The translations under genes were made by a program, and so were the position numbers. The notes below the pieces were generated by a model, which had not been told where the DNA came from, did no database searches, and saw only the letters and a list, made by a program, of their open reading frames with translations. From NCBI GenBank assembly GCA_947472995.1, contig CANJBO010000001.1:62001-126000 (forward strand): a DNA stretch of 64,000 nucleotides, in the 5' to 3' direction. This DNA is from Chloroflexota bacterium. Lineage in GTDB: Bacteria; Chloroflexota; Dehalococcoidia; UBA2979. This document shows, piece by piece, positions 35,887-44,635 of this stretch; positions within the stretch are counted from its first letter, which is position 1; every line of letters begins with the position of its first letter.

Positions 35887-35892
35887 CGCAAT

Positions 35893-36040
35893 GTACTTGT
35901 CCGCGAAGTCGGTGCGATTCCGACGCTGTCCCGCAACTGTGATCGACGCGCAGGCGTCGTAAGCCAGGTCGCAGGCCCGGTGCACACAAGCACTCCCACC
36001 CGCGTGGAAACGGGTGAGCGCTAGTCCGGCATCGCCGGCC
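35893..36040 (+). ncRNA. cobalamin (B12) riboswitch
   Basis: The aptamer core is recognisable. A GTCGG...CCGAC stem (35908-35924) encloses GGTGCGATT. The diagnostic CCCGCAACTGTGA (35930-35942) follows, then a variable GACG/CGTC stem (35945-35958) and a B12-box-like AAGCCAGGTCGCAGGCC (35961-35977). Downstream hairpins CACCCG/CGGGTG (35997-36016) and CCGGC-ATC-GCCGG (36026-36038) could form the peripheral or expression platform. CCCTCGCGAGGG (36053-36064) and paired CCCGGG boxes (36073-36089) lie just before the RBS GGAAGG (36097-36102) of the exported protein gene, consistent with translational control. The boundaries are approximate. Confidence 0.85.
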
Positions 36041-36109
36041 TCGTGCCTCACGCCCTCGCGAGGGTTGCTGCACCCGGGAACCACCCGGGCGCATGCGGAA
36101 GGCACACAC

Positions 36110-37390
36110 GTGGCTCAACGGCACCCGGCCGACGCACGGCCCGGATCACGCACACGCGCCGGGGCACGCGCGCTCCTCGTCCTCGCGACGACGCTCGGGC
36201 TGCTCGGCGCTCCACCGGTGATGCCGGCGCACGCCGCCGCGCCTCACGCGATCAGCGTCTCCGTGCAGCCGCGCGGCACCACGTGCACGGAGACCGTGGC
36301 GAAGGGGCCGAACGGCATCACCGCCGTCCCCGCCGACCTGGCGATCCCGATCACGCTCTGCGCGCACGTCGAGGACATCACGACGCGCACCGACCAGGCC
36401 AACGTCCCAGTGGAGTTCCGCGTCACGCTCGGCACCGTCGGTGCATCGGGCACGTCGACGTACTCCGGGATCGTGTTCTCGAGCGCGGCGGGGATCAGCC
36501 AGGTCTCCTACCGCGGCAACGGGAGGAGCACCGGCACCGACACGATCCTCGCCACGTACGAGGGCGGCGCGGCGCTCGCGATGACGACGATCGAGGTGAC
36601 CCCGCCGACACGCGGCCGCGTCGCCTCGCGCATCGTGGCGATGGAGCCGCCGGTGCGCGCGCTCGCGGCGAGCAACACACAGCCGGGGATGCGCTATGCG
36701 AGCCCGGCCCCCGGCGTGCCGATCGCGGTGCAGGTGCAGGACTCGGCCGAGCGCGGCGTCGACGAGCAGATCCTGATCGTCCGCGCGGAGGGCGGCATCG
36801 TGGCCGCGAACCCCGGTCTCGCGCAGGACGCGGCCGTCCTCTGCGCCACGGCACGCGAGCAGGTGCTCGTCGTGACCTCGAACGGCACGAACCTCCTCTA
36901 CGCGGGCGGGCCGCCGGCGCCCGGCGCGGTGAACTTCACGCTCTGCGCCAACGGCGAGGCGCCGCCGGGCGGCATCCTCCTGACGATCGAGAGCGCCAAC
37001 GGTGCGCTGCCCCCGGCGACGATCGCGCTGCGACAGGCGGGCGCGCCGGCGGCGCTGTCCGTCGAGGCGACCGGGAGCGAGGTCCGCGCGCGCGTGACCG
37101 ACGCCGCCGGGAACCCGGTCGCGGACGGCACCCCGGTCCGCTTCCTCGTCCCGCCGGCGCTCGGCGTGGTGTCCTCGACGTGCGTGGCCTCGAGAAACGG
37201 CGCGGCGTCCGTGGTGGCGAGCCTCGTCGAGGACGCCACGCTGCTCGTGGTCGCCGACTACAACGCGACGGGGGCGGCGGCGACCTGCGGCGCGGTCGGC
37301 ACGGAGCAGATCGCGGCGACGCTGCGGCTCTGGGCGGCTACTCCAGCAGCCACCGGCGCCGACGGCGGTGCGGACGATCCGTATAGGTGA
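36110..37390 (+). CDS. exported protein with Ig-like repeats, under cobalamin riboswitch control
   Basis: A 426-residue protein with a signal peptide (ARALLVLATTLGLLGAPPVMPAHA, residues ~18-41). Several beta-rich segments resemble bacterial Ig-like or invasin-type repeats: the DQANVPVEFRVTLGTVG and GNPVADGTPVRFLVPPALG phrases recall Big_1-type domains. Paired cysteines recur in each segment. No enzyme motif or lipobox is seen. GTG 36110 has GGAAGG seven bases upstream. Riboswitch control suggests a job in B12 or corrinoid capture, but no transport or binding family could be identified. Its 3' end overlaps the convergent LOG gene by 53 bases. Confidence 0.75.
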   Translation: MAQRHPADARPGSRTRAGARALLVLATTLGLLGAPPVMPAHAAAPHAISVSVQPRGTTCTETVAKGPNGITAVPADLAIPITLCAHVEDITTRTDQANVPVEFRVTLGTVGASGTSTYSGIVFSSAAGISQVSYRGNGRSTGTDTILATYEGGAALAMTTIEVTPPTRGRVASRIVAMEPPVRALAASNTQPGMRYASPAPGVPIAVQVQDSAERGVDEQILIVRAEGGIVAANPGLAQDAAVLCATAREQVLVVTSNGTNLLYAGGPPAPGAVNFTLCANGEAPPGGILLTIESANGALPPATIALRQAGAPAALSVEATGSEVRARVTDAAGNPVADGTPVRFLVPPALGVVSSTCVASRNGAASVVASLVEDATLLVVADYNATGAAATCGAVGTEQIAATLRLWAATPAATGADGGADDPYR

Positions 37391-38111
37391 GGCCGAAGCG
37401 TCCCAGCGCCGCCTCGCGGATCACGCGCACGGCCTCCTCGGTGGAGTCGGTGAGCGTCAGCCGATCGAGGTCCTCCTGGCGGATCTTGCCGTCCGCGAGC
37501 AGCGAGCGGTGCAGGAAGTCCATGAACGGCGCCCAGAACTCCGTGCCCATCAGCACGATCGGGAAGTCGCGGATCTTGCCCGTCTGGATCAGCGTCGCCG
37601 TCTCGAACACCTCGTCGAGGGTGCCGAAGCCGCCCGGCAGCACGACGAACGCGTACGAGTACTTCACGAGCATGACCTTGCGCACGAAGAAGTAGTGGAA
37701 CTGCACCCAGAGGTCGACGTACGGGTTCGGTGACAGCTCGTTCGGCAGGTCGATGTTGCAACCGACGCTCATGCCGCCAGCCTCGCGCGCCCCGCGGTTC
37801 GCCGCCTCCATCACGCCCGGCCCGCCGCCCGTCATCACGGTGAACCCCGCTCGCGCGAGGCTCGCGCCGATGCTGCGGCCGAGGGCGTAGTGCGGGTGCG
37901 TCTCCGGCACGCGCGCGGAGCCGAACACGGTGACGCACGGCCCGACGAAGTGCAGCTTGCGGAAGCCGCGCAGGAACTCCCACGCGATGCGCACGATCCG
38001 CAGCAGCTCCCACCACCGCTCGTGCGGCCCCTCCAGGAACTTGCGCTCGGAGTCGTTCGGCTCGGCGGCCTGCGGCTGCCACTCGGACGGCGATGCGTCC
38101 TGCTGCGTCAC
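37338..38111 (-). CDS. LOG-family (TIGR00730) Rossmann-fold protein, putative nucleoside-monophosphate phosphoribohydrolase
   Basis: A 257-residue protein with the two hallmarks of the LOG/lysine-decarboxylase-like family: GGGPGVMEAANRGA near residue 111 and PGGFGTLDEVFE near 180. Family members hydrolyse cytokinin or other nucleoside monophosphates to base and ribose 5-phosphate; some are uncharacterised housekeeping proteins. The extra ~60-residue N-terminal region is typical of longer bacterial members. The GTG start overlaps the stop of the upstream kinase-like gene (GTGA), so the pair is coupled. Confidence 0.85.
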   Translation of the reverse strand: MTQQDASPSEWQPQAAEPNDSERKFLEGPHERWWELLRIVRIAWEFLRGFRKLHFVGPCVTVFGSARVPETHPHYALGRSIGASLARAGFTVMTGGGPGVMEAANRGAREAGGMSVGCNIDLPNELSPNPYVDLWVQFHYFFVRKVMLVKYSYAFVVLPGGFGTLDEVFETATLIQTGKIRDFPIVLMGTEFWAPFMDFLHRSLLADGKIRQEDLDRLTLTDSTEEAVRVIREAALGRFGLTYTDRPHRRRRRWLLE

Positions 38112-39145
38112 GAGGAGTGTTCGACCGGGGCGAGGCGCGCGGCGGTGCGGATCACCTGCCGCAGGTCGGTCTCGTGCGACTCGATCGCCATCGTCTCCTC
38201 GACGGTGTCGAGGGCGGTCGCGTCGATGGCGCCGGCCGCGTGCGCCTCCGCGATCGCACGCGCGGAGCGGCGCAGCATGATCGCCGCCATCAGCACCGGC
38301 ACCAGGTCCGCCTCCTGCTCGCGCAGCGGCGGCTCCGCGTGCGCGGAGTAGCCGGCGACCCAGCGGATGATCCGCCACCCGATGCTCCGCGCGTCCACAA
38401 GCAGGCTCGTCGCGATGTCCACGGCGCGGACATCGACGCGCGCATCGTCGAAGCCGAGCATGCCCGTGACGCTGTCGCCCGCGGCGTCATCGGCGTCGAA
38501 CAGCACGTGCTCCGCGAGGCAGGCGCCCCAGAGCGGCACCGCCGGCAGGTCGACGTAGCCGAATGCCTCGAGCTGCTCCTCGATGCGCGCGCGCAGCACG
38601 GCGAGCGCGTTGGCGCGGCGGCCGTCCACCGCCTGCACGCGTGCCAGCAGCGCCTCGAACGAGGACAGCCCGTACGGCTGGACCACCGCGTCGAAGTCGT
38701 CGATGCGCACGGCGCGCTCGCGCGGGGGCGGGCGGTCCCACGTCGCGAGGTCGGCGTGGACGAGCGAGAGCAGCGCCCCGCGGCGCTGGAGGTAGATCGA
38801 CTCGTCGGGCGGCACCGCCCCGGGCAGCACCGGGGACAGCGACCAGCGCGCGCCGAGCGCCTCGACGAGCGTCTCGCCCTCGGGCGTGGCGAGGGGCACG
38901 GCGACCGGCCACGACCGCTCGTCGAGGAACCGCCGGAGGTCGTGCTCGTAGCGGATCGCCTCCACCGGCTGCGCCTCGTCGTAGCGCCGGAGGATGAGCG
39001 CCTGGTCGAGCGGGAGCGGGGCGCCCTCGACGCGCCAGCGGTCGCCGGCGGGCACGTCCAGCCGCGTCACGCGCGCGGCGTCGAGGCCCCACGCGGCCAG
39101 CACGGCGCGCAGATCGCTCGGACCGGGAACGCTCGAGGACGTCAT
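38108..39145 (-). CDS. degenerate aminoglycoside-phosphotransferase-like (kinase-fold) protein
   Basis: A 345-residue protein that aligns by eye with APH/choline-kinase-like folds: an N-terminal lobe with ALILRRYDEAQPVEAIRYEH, then a long helical C lobe. The catalytic loop, normally HGDLHxxNVLxD, reads WGACLAEHVLFD. The metal-binding Asp of the later IDFxDA motif reads LGFDDA. Both catalytic aspartates therefore look lost, suggesting a pseudokinase or ligand-binding protein. It is coupled to the LOG gene downstream. The fold assignment is inference. Confidence 0.6.
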   Translation of the reverse strand: MTSSSVPGPSDLRAVLAAWGLDAARVTRLDVPAGDRWRVEGAPLPLDQALILRRYDEAQPVEAIRYEHDLRRFLDERSWPVAVPLATPEGETLVEALGARWSLSPVLPGAVPPDESIYLQRRGALLSLVHADLATWDRPPPRERAVRIDDFDAVVQPYGLSSFEALLARVQAVDGRRANALAVLRARIEEQLEAFGYVDLPAVPLWGACLAEHVLFDADDAAGDSVTGMLGFDDARVDVRAVDIATSLLVDARSIGWRIIRWVAGYSAHAEPPLREQEADLVPVLMAAIMLRRSARAIAEAHAAGAIDATALDTVEETMAIESHETDLRQVIRTAARLAPVEHSS

Positions 39146-39270
39146 GGCACTCCTTGATCGAAGGGTACCGCGCGAGCCGGCGAACGCCGAGCGGCCACGG
39201 CCCCCGCCGCGCCGGGTGCGCTATCGTCCGTCGAGCGACGAGTCACGCACGAGCAGTCGAGGAGCGACCG

Positions 39271-40269
39271 ATGCAGGCGATGCGAATCACGACCGGCGGC
39301 GGCGTCGAGGGCATCGCGCGCCTCGATCTGCCCGACCCGCGCCCCGCGCCCGGCGAGGTGCTGATCCGCGTGCGCGCCACCTCCCTGAACTACCGCGACC
39401 TGATGATCGCGCGCCTCTCGCGCGACGAGGTGATCCCGCTGTCGGACGGGGCCGGCGAGGTGGTCGCCGTGGGAGATGCCGTGACGCGCTTCGCGGTCGG
39501 CGACCGCGTGACCGGCTGCTTCTTCCCGAACTGGACAGACGGCGCGGTGCAGCCCGCGTACACCCGCGACGCGCTCGGCGGGGGCGGGACGAACGGCATG
39601 CTCGCGGAGCTCGTCGCGCTGCCGGAGCGCGGCGTCGTCGCCACGCCGGCGCACCTCAGCGACGAGGAGGCCGCGACGCTCCCCTGCGCCGCGCTCACCG
39701 CGTGGGCCGCGATCTTCGAGGAGGCGCGACTGCTGCCGGGACAGACCGTGCTGCTGCTCGGCACCGGCGGCGTCTCGATCGCCGGGCTGCAGCTGGCTCA
39801 CATGGCCGGCCTGCGCACGATCGTCACGTCCAGCAGCGACGAGAAGCTCCAGCGCGCGCGCGACCTCGGCGCCGACGAGGTGATCAACTACCGCACGCGG
39901 CCGGACTGGGACCGCGCGGTGCTCGACCTCACGGGCGGGCGCGGCGCGGACCTCGTGCTCGAGGTGGGCGGGGAGGGCACGTTCGCGCTGTCGAACGCCT
40001 GCACGCGCGTCGGCGGGTCGATCGTGATCATCGGCGGGCTGGCGCGCGACGAGGCGCCGGCCGCCGGCGTGCCCCTGGTCGCGCGTCACGTGCACGCCAC
40101 GCGCATCTACGTCGGCAGCCGTCGCATGTTCGAGGACATGAACGCCGCGCTGTCGCTGCGCGCGATCCGCCCGGTCGTCGACCGCGTCTTCCCGTTCGCC
40201 GAGACGATCGAGGCCTACCGGCACCTCGAGGGGCAGTCGCACTTCGGGAAGATCGTGATCACGCTGTAG
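39271..40269 (+). CDS. medium-chain dehydrogenase/reductase, quinone-oxidoreductase-like
   Basis: A 332-residue MDR protein. It has a GroES-like N-terminal domain (RATSLNYRDLMIA, GDRVTGCFFP) and a Rossmann domain with LLLGTGGVSIAGLQLAHMAG. It has the quinone-reductase-type phrase GADEVINYRT. The structural and catalytic zinc cysteines of alcohol dehydrogenases are absent, so a zinc-free NADPH-dependent quinone or enone reductase is likely. ATG 39271 follows a GAGGAG RBS (in AGTCGAGGAGC, about 39255-39265). A TATCGT hexamer at 39222-39227 may be its -10 box. It is divergent from the kinase-like/LOG pair. Confidence 0.85.
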   Translation: MQAMRITTGGGVEGIARLDLPDPRPAPGEVLIRVRATSLNYRDLMIARLSRDEVIPLSDGAGEVVAVGDAVTRFAVGDRVTGCFFPNWTDGAVQPAYTRDALGGGGTNGMLAELVALPERGVVATPAHLSDEEAATLPCAALTAWAAIFEEARLLPGQTVLLLGTGGVSIAGLQLAHMAGLRTIVTSSSDEKLQRARDLGADEVINYRTRPDWDRAVLDLTGGRGADLVLEVGGEGTFALSNACTRVGGSIVIIGGLARDEAPAAGVPLVARHVHATRIYVGSRRMFEDMNAALSLRAIRPVVDRVFPFAETIEAYRHLEGQSHFGKIVITL

Positions 40270-40295
40270 CCCTCCGCGTCTCGCGCGCTAGGGCT
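40268..40295. terminator. hairpin spanning the stop codons of two convergent genes
   Basis: AGCCCT (40268-40273) pairs with AGGGCT (40290-40295), joining the stop codon regions of the MDR gene and the convergent copper-protein gene. The arrangement mirrors that at 5904-5930. No T tract is present. Confidence 0.4.
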
Positions 40296-42549
40296 GGCCG
40301 GGCCGCTTCAGCGTCCGCAGGTAGTTCACCAGGTGCCACATCTGCTCCTCGGTCAGCGTGCCCTTGAAGGCGGGCATCGCGCTGCCGGGGAAACCACCCT
40401 CGATGAAGCCGAACAGGTCGCCGTCGCTGTGCAGCGGGACGTGCAGCGGCAGCACGGCCGGCGGCGGGTTGAGGCCCGCCGCCGCGGGGCCGTCGCCGAG
40501 ACCGAGGGGGCCGTGGCAGGCCGCGCAGTGCTGCGCGAACAGCGCGCGGCCGAGCGCGATCGACTCGTCGGAGGACAGCACCGGGTTCGCGCGCGACGAC
40601 GCGGGCGTCGAGGCGCCGTCGCGCAGGTGGCCGACGCCGTAGACCAGCACGATCGCCATGACGACCAGCGCCGTGCCGGTCCAGTTCGCGACCTGCCGCG
40701 TGCGCGTGCCCTTCCATGACACCTCGGCGACCACGAGCAGCAGCAGCGCGAGCAGGCCGACCTGCCACCCGGCGGCGAGCAGCGCCGTGCTCTGCGCGGG
40801 GAGCGCGAGGCCCGTGACGCCGGCCGGCGCGATCGGCAGCCGCACGGCGCCCTGTGTGTCGAACAGCCCGCCGCCGCTCACCGCGACGTCGAACTGCCAC
40901 GTGCCCTGCAGGCTGAGCACTACGCCATCCGCGACGTACGCCCCCGACGCGTCGCGTTGCAGCGCGACCTCCGTCGAACCGAGATCGGCGCCCGTGTACG
41001 TCATCCGCAGCCCGACGCTGCTCGCGCCGTCGGCGAGCGGGCGGCCGCGGTCCGTGACGCGGACCTCGAGGCGGTTCGCGCCGAGGCTCGCCGGCGACAC
41101 GGCGACCTCGATGCGCACGGCGCCGGAGGTCGCCTCGGCGCGCTGCCCGCCGTTGCCGAAGGCCTCGCGTGCCGGTTGCAGGCTCGTCAGGAAGCCGGCG
41201 GCGAGCAACGCGCCCAGCACGAGCATGACCTCGACCGCGACGGTGACGCCGAGCAGCGTCGAGGCAGAGCGCGTGGCGCTCGCCGTGCGCGTCGCATCGC
41301 GCTGCGATTCACGCTGGGGTTCGCGCAGGCGGCGCGTGATCCACAGCAGGTTCACCGCCGCGACGAGGATCAGCGCGAGGTACGCGACGACCTTCGCGAT
41401 CACGGCCCAGCCGTACGGCGTCGCCAGCGCGGCCCACGCCGCGACGTGCAGCCACGAGGCGTACAGCCCGGTGATCAGCAGCACGCCGGTCGCGAGCATC
41501 GCGTGCGGCGAGAAGCGCCCGGTCACGGCGCCGAGGAACGCGCGCCGCGGCGGCGGCTCGAGCGCGCTCGACGCGCGCACGACCACCAGCAGCGCGACGA
41601 GCCCGCCGAGCCACACGCCCGCGGCGAGCGTGTGCAGCAGGTCGTTCGCGACGGCCGTGACCTCCAGGTCGCGCAGCCCGGCGGCGTGGCTGGCGAACGC
41701 GAACGTGCTCACCGCGCCCGCCAGCAGCGCCAGCGTGGCGATGCGGCCTCGATGTGACGCGCCCGCACGCCACCACGCGAGGGCGGCGAGGCCCGCGAGC
41801 AGCGCGCGCAGCAGCCACATCTGCCCCCAGCGGCTGTCGACGAGCAGCGCGCCGATCGAGGAGTCGCCCCACTGGAGCGCCAGGTGCGCGAGCGACGCGA
41901 CGGCGAACAGCGCGAGCGCCGCGCCCGTCACGCGCCGGTCGAGCTCGACGGTCCCGCGGAGATCGCGGCGCGCGCGCACGGGGGCGAGCACGACGAGCGC
42001 GAACCACTCGACGCCGAGCGCGACGAGGAGTCCCGCGAACGCCGCCCAGCGCACGAACGGATCGAGCGGGGACACGCCGCTGACGGCGGCCGACGACGCC
42101 GTGCTCGCGACCGCGCCGCCGGCGTGCACGCCGACCGTGAACGCGTACGTGCCGCGCAGCGGGTGCCCGTCGGCCGTCGAGGTGTTCCGCCACGCGACGG
42201 TGTACGTGCCGTCGGGGAGCGGTGGCAGGCCGACCGTCATCAGCGCGGAGTCGGCGAGGTCGATGCGACTGTCGCCAAGGTCGACGCGCCGGCCCGTGAC
42301 GTCGAGGACCTCGAGCGCGGAGCCGCCGGCGAGCAGCGGCTCGGTGAACCACGCGCGCACGATGCGCGGCGCGGTGGGCAGCGTGCTGTTCGGCGCCGGC
42401 TCCGCGCGGTCGAGGTTCGCGTGCGCTTGCGCGATCCCGGACGCCGCGAGCAGTGCGACGAGCACCAGCGCGCCGGCGATCAGCAGCGCGACGGCCGCGC
42501 GCGCGGAACGTCGGCGCGTGACAGCGGGGCGGGGAGAGATGGCGAACAT
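40288..42549 (-). CDS. CopC-CopD-cytochrome c fusion, putative copper uptake/handling membrane protein
   Basis: A ~753-residue three-part protein. After a signal peptide ending AQA, the mature chain begins HANLDRAEPAPNS. Together with TADGHPLRGTYAF ~100 residues later, this gives the His/Asp/His copper-binding set of CopC. About eight helices of a CopD domain follow (to ~residue 420), then an exported beta-rich segment and one more helix. Last comes a class I cytochrome c with CAACHG near residue 670 and axial-Met candidate AMPAFKG. It is the last gene of a leftward group with an exported protein, a His-rich protein and a TauE/SafE permease. ATG 42549 was preferred; GTG 42606 is also possible. 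Confidence 0.85.
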   Translation of the reverse strand: MFAISPRPAVTRRRSARAAVALLIAGALVLVALLAASGIAQAHANLDRAEPAPNSTLPTAPRIVRAWFTEPLLAGGSALEVLDVTGRRVDLGDSRIDLADSALMTVGLPPLPDGTYTVAWRNTSTADGHPLRGTYAFTVGVHAGGAVASTASSAAVSGVSPLDPFVRWAAFAGLLVALGVEWFALVVLAPVRARRDLRGTVELDRRVTGAALALFAVASLAHLALQWGDSSIGALLVDSRWGQMWLLRALLAGLAALAWWRAGASHRGRIATLALLAGAVSTFAFASHAAGLRDLEVTAVANDLLHTLAAGVWLGGLVALLVVVRASSALEPPPRRAFLGAVTGRFSPHAMLATGVLLITGLYASWLHVAAWAALATPYGWAVIAKVVAYLALILVAAVNLLWITRRLREPQRESQRDATRTASATRSASTLLGVTVAVEVMLVLGALLAAGFLTSLQPAREAFGNGGQRAEATSGAVRIEVAVSPASLGANRLEVRVTDRGRPLADGASSVGLRMTYTGADLGSTEVALQRDASGAYVADGVVLSLQGTWQFDVAVSGGGLFDTQGAVRLPIAPAGVTGLALPAQSTALLAAGWQVGLLALLLLVVAEVSWKGTRTRQVANWTGTALVVMAIVLVYGVGHLRDGASTPASSRANPVLSSDESIALGRALFAQHCAACHGPLGLGDGPAAAGLNPPPAVLPLHVPLHSDGDLFGFIEGGFPGSAMPAFKGTLTEEQMWHLVNYLRTLKRPGQP

Positions 42550-42607
42550 CGGGTGGCGCGGTCGCACGCGGGACGAGGCGGGACCGCCCGCCTCGTCCCA
42601 TCGCACG

Positions 42608-43264
42608 TTAGGCGCGCCGGCTCCGCACGGCGGCAGCGCCGCCCGCCGCGAGACCCGCCGCGCCGAGCGCGATGCCGGCGATCGCCAGCGTGCGCGCCGA
42701 GCGCGCCGCGTCGTTCGCCGCCTGCGCCTCGTCCCGTGCCGCCTCGAGGGCGCCCTGCAGCTCGCGCGGCTGCGCCGCCGCCACCGGGAACTGCAGCTCC
42801 GTCACCGGCTCCACGTTGCCGAACGTGCCGGGGCCGGAGACGAACGTCGCGTCGATCGCCGTGCCCTCGATCGTCCCGTAGATGCGGAAGCGGACCTGGC
42901 CGGTGAGCGTCGGGATCACATCGGCCGTATAGCGGCCGGGCATGCCGAAGAGCGCCCGCACCGGGTACGTGCGCGTCCCGCCGCTCTGCACGTGGGTGAT
43001 GTCCCACTTCAACGTCTTCTCGGCGCCCTCCACGTTCGCGCCCGCCTTCGTGATCCGCAGGTCGAGGCCGTTCTTCTCGCCCTCGAGCGCCGGCTCCACG
43101 AAGAACCCGACGACGAGGTCGTAGCCACTCACTGTGCGCCGCTCGTGCGCGAGCGCGCTCGACGGGCCGACCCACGACACCGCAAGCAGGGCGAGCGCCA
43201 CCGCCGCGAGCACACGTACAGACACGATCATCCGGGGCATCGGAATGTTCCGAGGCATGAGCAT
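42608..43264 (-). CDS. exported, C-terminally membrane-anchored protein of the copper group
   Basis: A 218-residue protein not assigned to a family. It has a signal peptide (about residues 16-39, cleavage near SSALA-H) and a beta-rich extracytoplasmic domain beginning HERRTVSGYDLVVGFFVEPA. A short Ala/Gln/Glu-rich helical stalk follows, then one C-terminal helix (LAIAGIALGAAGLAAGG) and a basic end. The mature N-terminus starts with His, as in the neighbouring CopC domain, so a copper-binding role is plausible but unproven. It ends one base before an alternative GTG start of the CopC-CopD gene. Confidence 0.7.
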   Translation of the reverse strand: MLMPRNIPMPRMIVSVRVLAAVALALLAVSWVGPSSALAHERRTVSGYDLVVGFFVEPALEGEKNGLDLRITKAGANVEGAEKTLKWDITHVQSGGTRTYPVRALFGMPGRYTADVIPTLTGQVRFRIYGTIEGTAIDATFVSGPGTFGNVEPVTELQFPVAAAQPRELQGALEAARDEAQAANDAARSARTLAIAGIALGAAGLAAGGAAAVRSRRA

Positions 43265-43322
43265 CCTCCATCCAAGAACAGGACATAACGAGATGCGACG
43301 ACCTGCAGCCGCCGCGGAACGG

Positions 43323-43742
43323 TCAGCCCTGCGGGGGAGGCACCGGCGGAGACGGCAGCCGCCCCGACCACGCGACGCGCGGCGCCGCGATCGCGCGCGT
43401 CAGCCACGCGACGGCGAGGAGCAGCAGCGCCGAGGCGGGCAGCGCGAACACGGACGCCGTGTCCGAGGCACCGGCATCGCCGCCGGCGGTGAACACGATG
43501 CCCGCGTCGCTGACGCTCGAGGCGGGGTGCGCGGCGGGCGCGTGGTCCCACGGGTGGGCATGCTCGTGCGGCGCGCCGCCGAGGAACAGGTGGCCGTGCG
43601 CGGGGAGCCACGCGAGCGCGTCCGGCCCGGCGATCGGTGCGACGGAGGGTGCGAGCAGCGCCAGCGCGGCGAGCAGCGCCAGCAACCGGGGCGCTCGGCC
43701 TCGGTCCAGTCGCAGCAGGAAGTGGGGCGCGCTGGGCATCAC
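43323..43742 (-). CDS. small His-rich membrane-associated protein (putative metal-binding)
   Basis: A 139-residue protein. It has an N-terminal hydrophobic segment (LLALLAALALLAPSVAPIAG). A histidine-rich loop follows (AHGHLFLGGAPHEHAHPWDH, about residues 48-67, then APAAHP), and a second hydrophobic helix near 103-117. The His cluster between two helices suggests extracytoplasmic binding of copper or another metal, in keeping with the CopC-CopD neighbour. No family is recognised. It lies between the TauE/SafE gene and the exported copper-group protein on the same strand. Confidence 0.65.
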   Translation of the reverse strand: MMPSAPHFLLRLDRGRAPRLLALLAALALLAPSVAPIAGPDALAWLPAHGHLFLGGAPHEHAHPWDHAPAAHPASSVSDAGIVFTAGGDAGASDTASVFALPASALLLLAVAWLTRAIAAPRVAWSGRLPSPPVPPPQG

Positions 43743-43781
43743 GCGACGATGGTAGCGCCGCGACGCGCGGCCGGCACGGTG

Positions 43782-44582
43782 CTAGGTGATGAGCAGCCAG
43801 CCGCCCATGATCAGGCCCCACCCGACGATGATCCCGCGCAGCAGGTTCGCGTTCAGGCGCCGCGCGACCGAGACCCCGCCGTACCCGCCGAGGATCGCGC
43901 CCACGGCCATCACCGCGGCCGGCACCCACTCGACCTGCCCGGACACCGCGAACACCACGACGGCGGTGAAGTTGATCAGCAGCGCGAGCACGCCCTTCAC
44001 GGCGTTCGAGTGCTGGAGGTCGTCCGGGGCGAGGATGCTGATCGCCGCGAGCATCAGGATGCCGATCCCCGCGCCGAAGTACCCCCCGTACACCCCCACC
44101 AGGAACATCACGACGTACATGCCCAGCGGCATCCTCGTCGCGTGCTCCGAGGCAAGGCCGTGTCGCACGGCGAGCTTCGACAGCCGCGCGTTCGCCGCCA
44201 GCACCAGGCTCGCGAAGATGATCAGGAACGGCACCACCGCGTCGAACACGCGGTCCGAGGAGACGCGGAGCAGGAGCGCCCCGACCAGCGCGCCGGCAAC
44301 GCTCGGCACGCTCAGGCGCTGGAGGCGGGGGATGCGCGCGGAGATCTCGCTGCGATATGCGAGCGAGCCGCCGACGGTGCCGGGCCAGATGGCGACGGTG
44401 CTCGTCATGTTCGCCACGCGCGCGGTCAGGCCGGCGGCCAGCAACGACGGGAAGGTGATCAGCGTCCCGCCGCCAGCGACGGCGTTCACGGCCCCCGCGA
44501 CGGCGGCGGCGACCCCCAGGCCCAGCAGCGAAAGCAGATCCACGTCGCGTCCTGTCCACGTCACGTCTCGGGATTCGGCCAT
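43782..44582 (-). CDS. TauE/SafE (TSUP) family permease
   Basis: A 266-residue membrane protein with about eight helices. It carries the family's two conserved repeats: GAVNAVAGGGTLITFPSLLAAG near residues 31-52 and GGYFGAGIGILMLAA near 160-174. TSUP proteins export sulfite, sulfonates or related anions; specificity cannot be read from sequence. The ATG at 44582 lies only a few bases after a promoter-like pair (44586-44614), which would place it upstream of the transcript start. The in-frame GTG at 44543 (VDLLSLLGLG) is therefore a good alternative start. Confidence 0.85.
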   Translation of the reverse strand: MAESRDVTWTGRDVDLLSLLGLGVAAAVAGAVNAVAGGGTLITFPSLLAAGLTARVANMTSTVAIWPGTVGGSLAYRSEISARIPRLQRLSVPSVAGALVGALLLRVSSDRVFDAVVPFLIIFASLVLAANARLSKLAVRHGLASEHATRMPLGMYVVMFLVGVYGGYFGAGIGILMLAAISILAPDDLQHSNAVKGVLALLINFTAVVVFAVSGQVEWVPAAVMAVGAILGGYGGVSVARRLNANLLRGIIVGWGLIMGGWLLIT

Positions 44583-44585
44583 TCA

Positions 44586-44614
44586 ATCACAGGTCGGGCC
44601 GCGGGAGACCGCAA
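44586..44614 (-). promoter_or_regulatory. candidate promoter of the TauE/SafE gene and copper group
   Basis: On the minus strand TTGCGG (44614-44609) and TGTGAT (44591-44586) have a 17-bp spacer. If used, transcription begins near 44579, downstream of the ATG at 44582, favouring the GTG start at 44543. Confidence 0.4.
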
Positions 44615-44635
44615 ACCTGTATTTCCTCCACGTTA

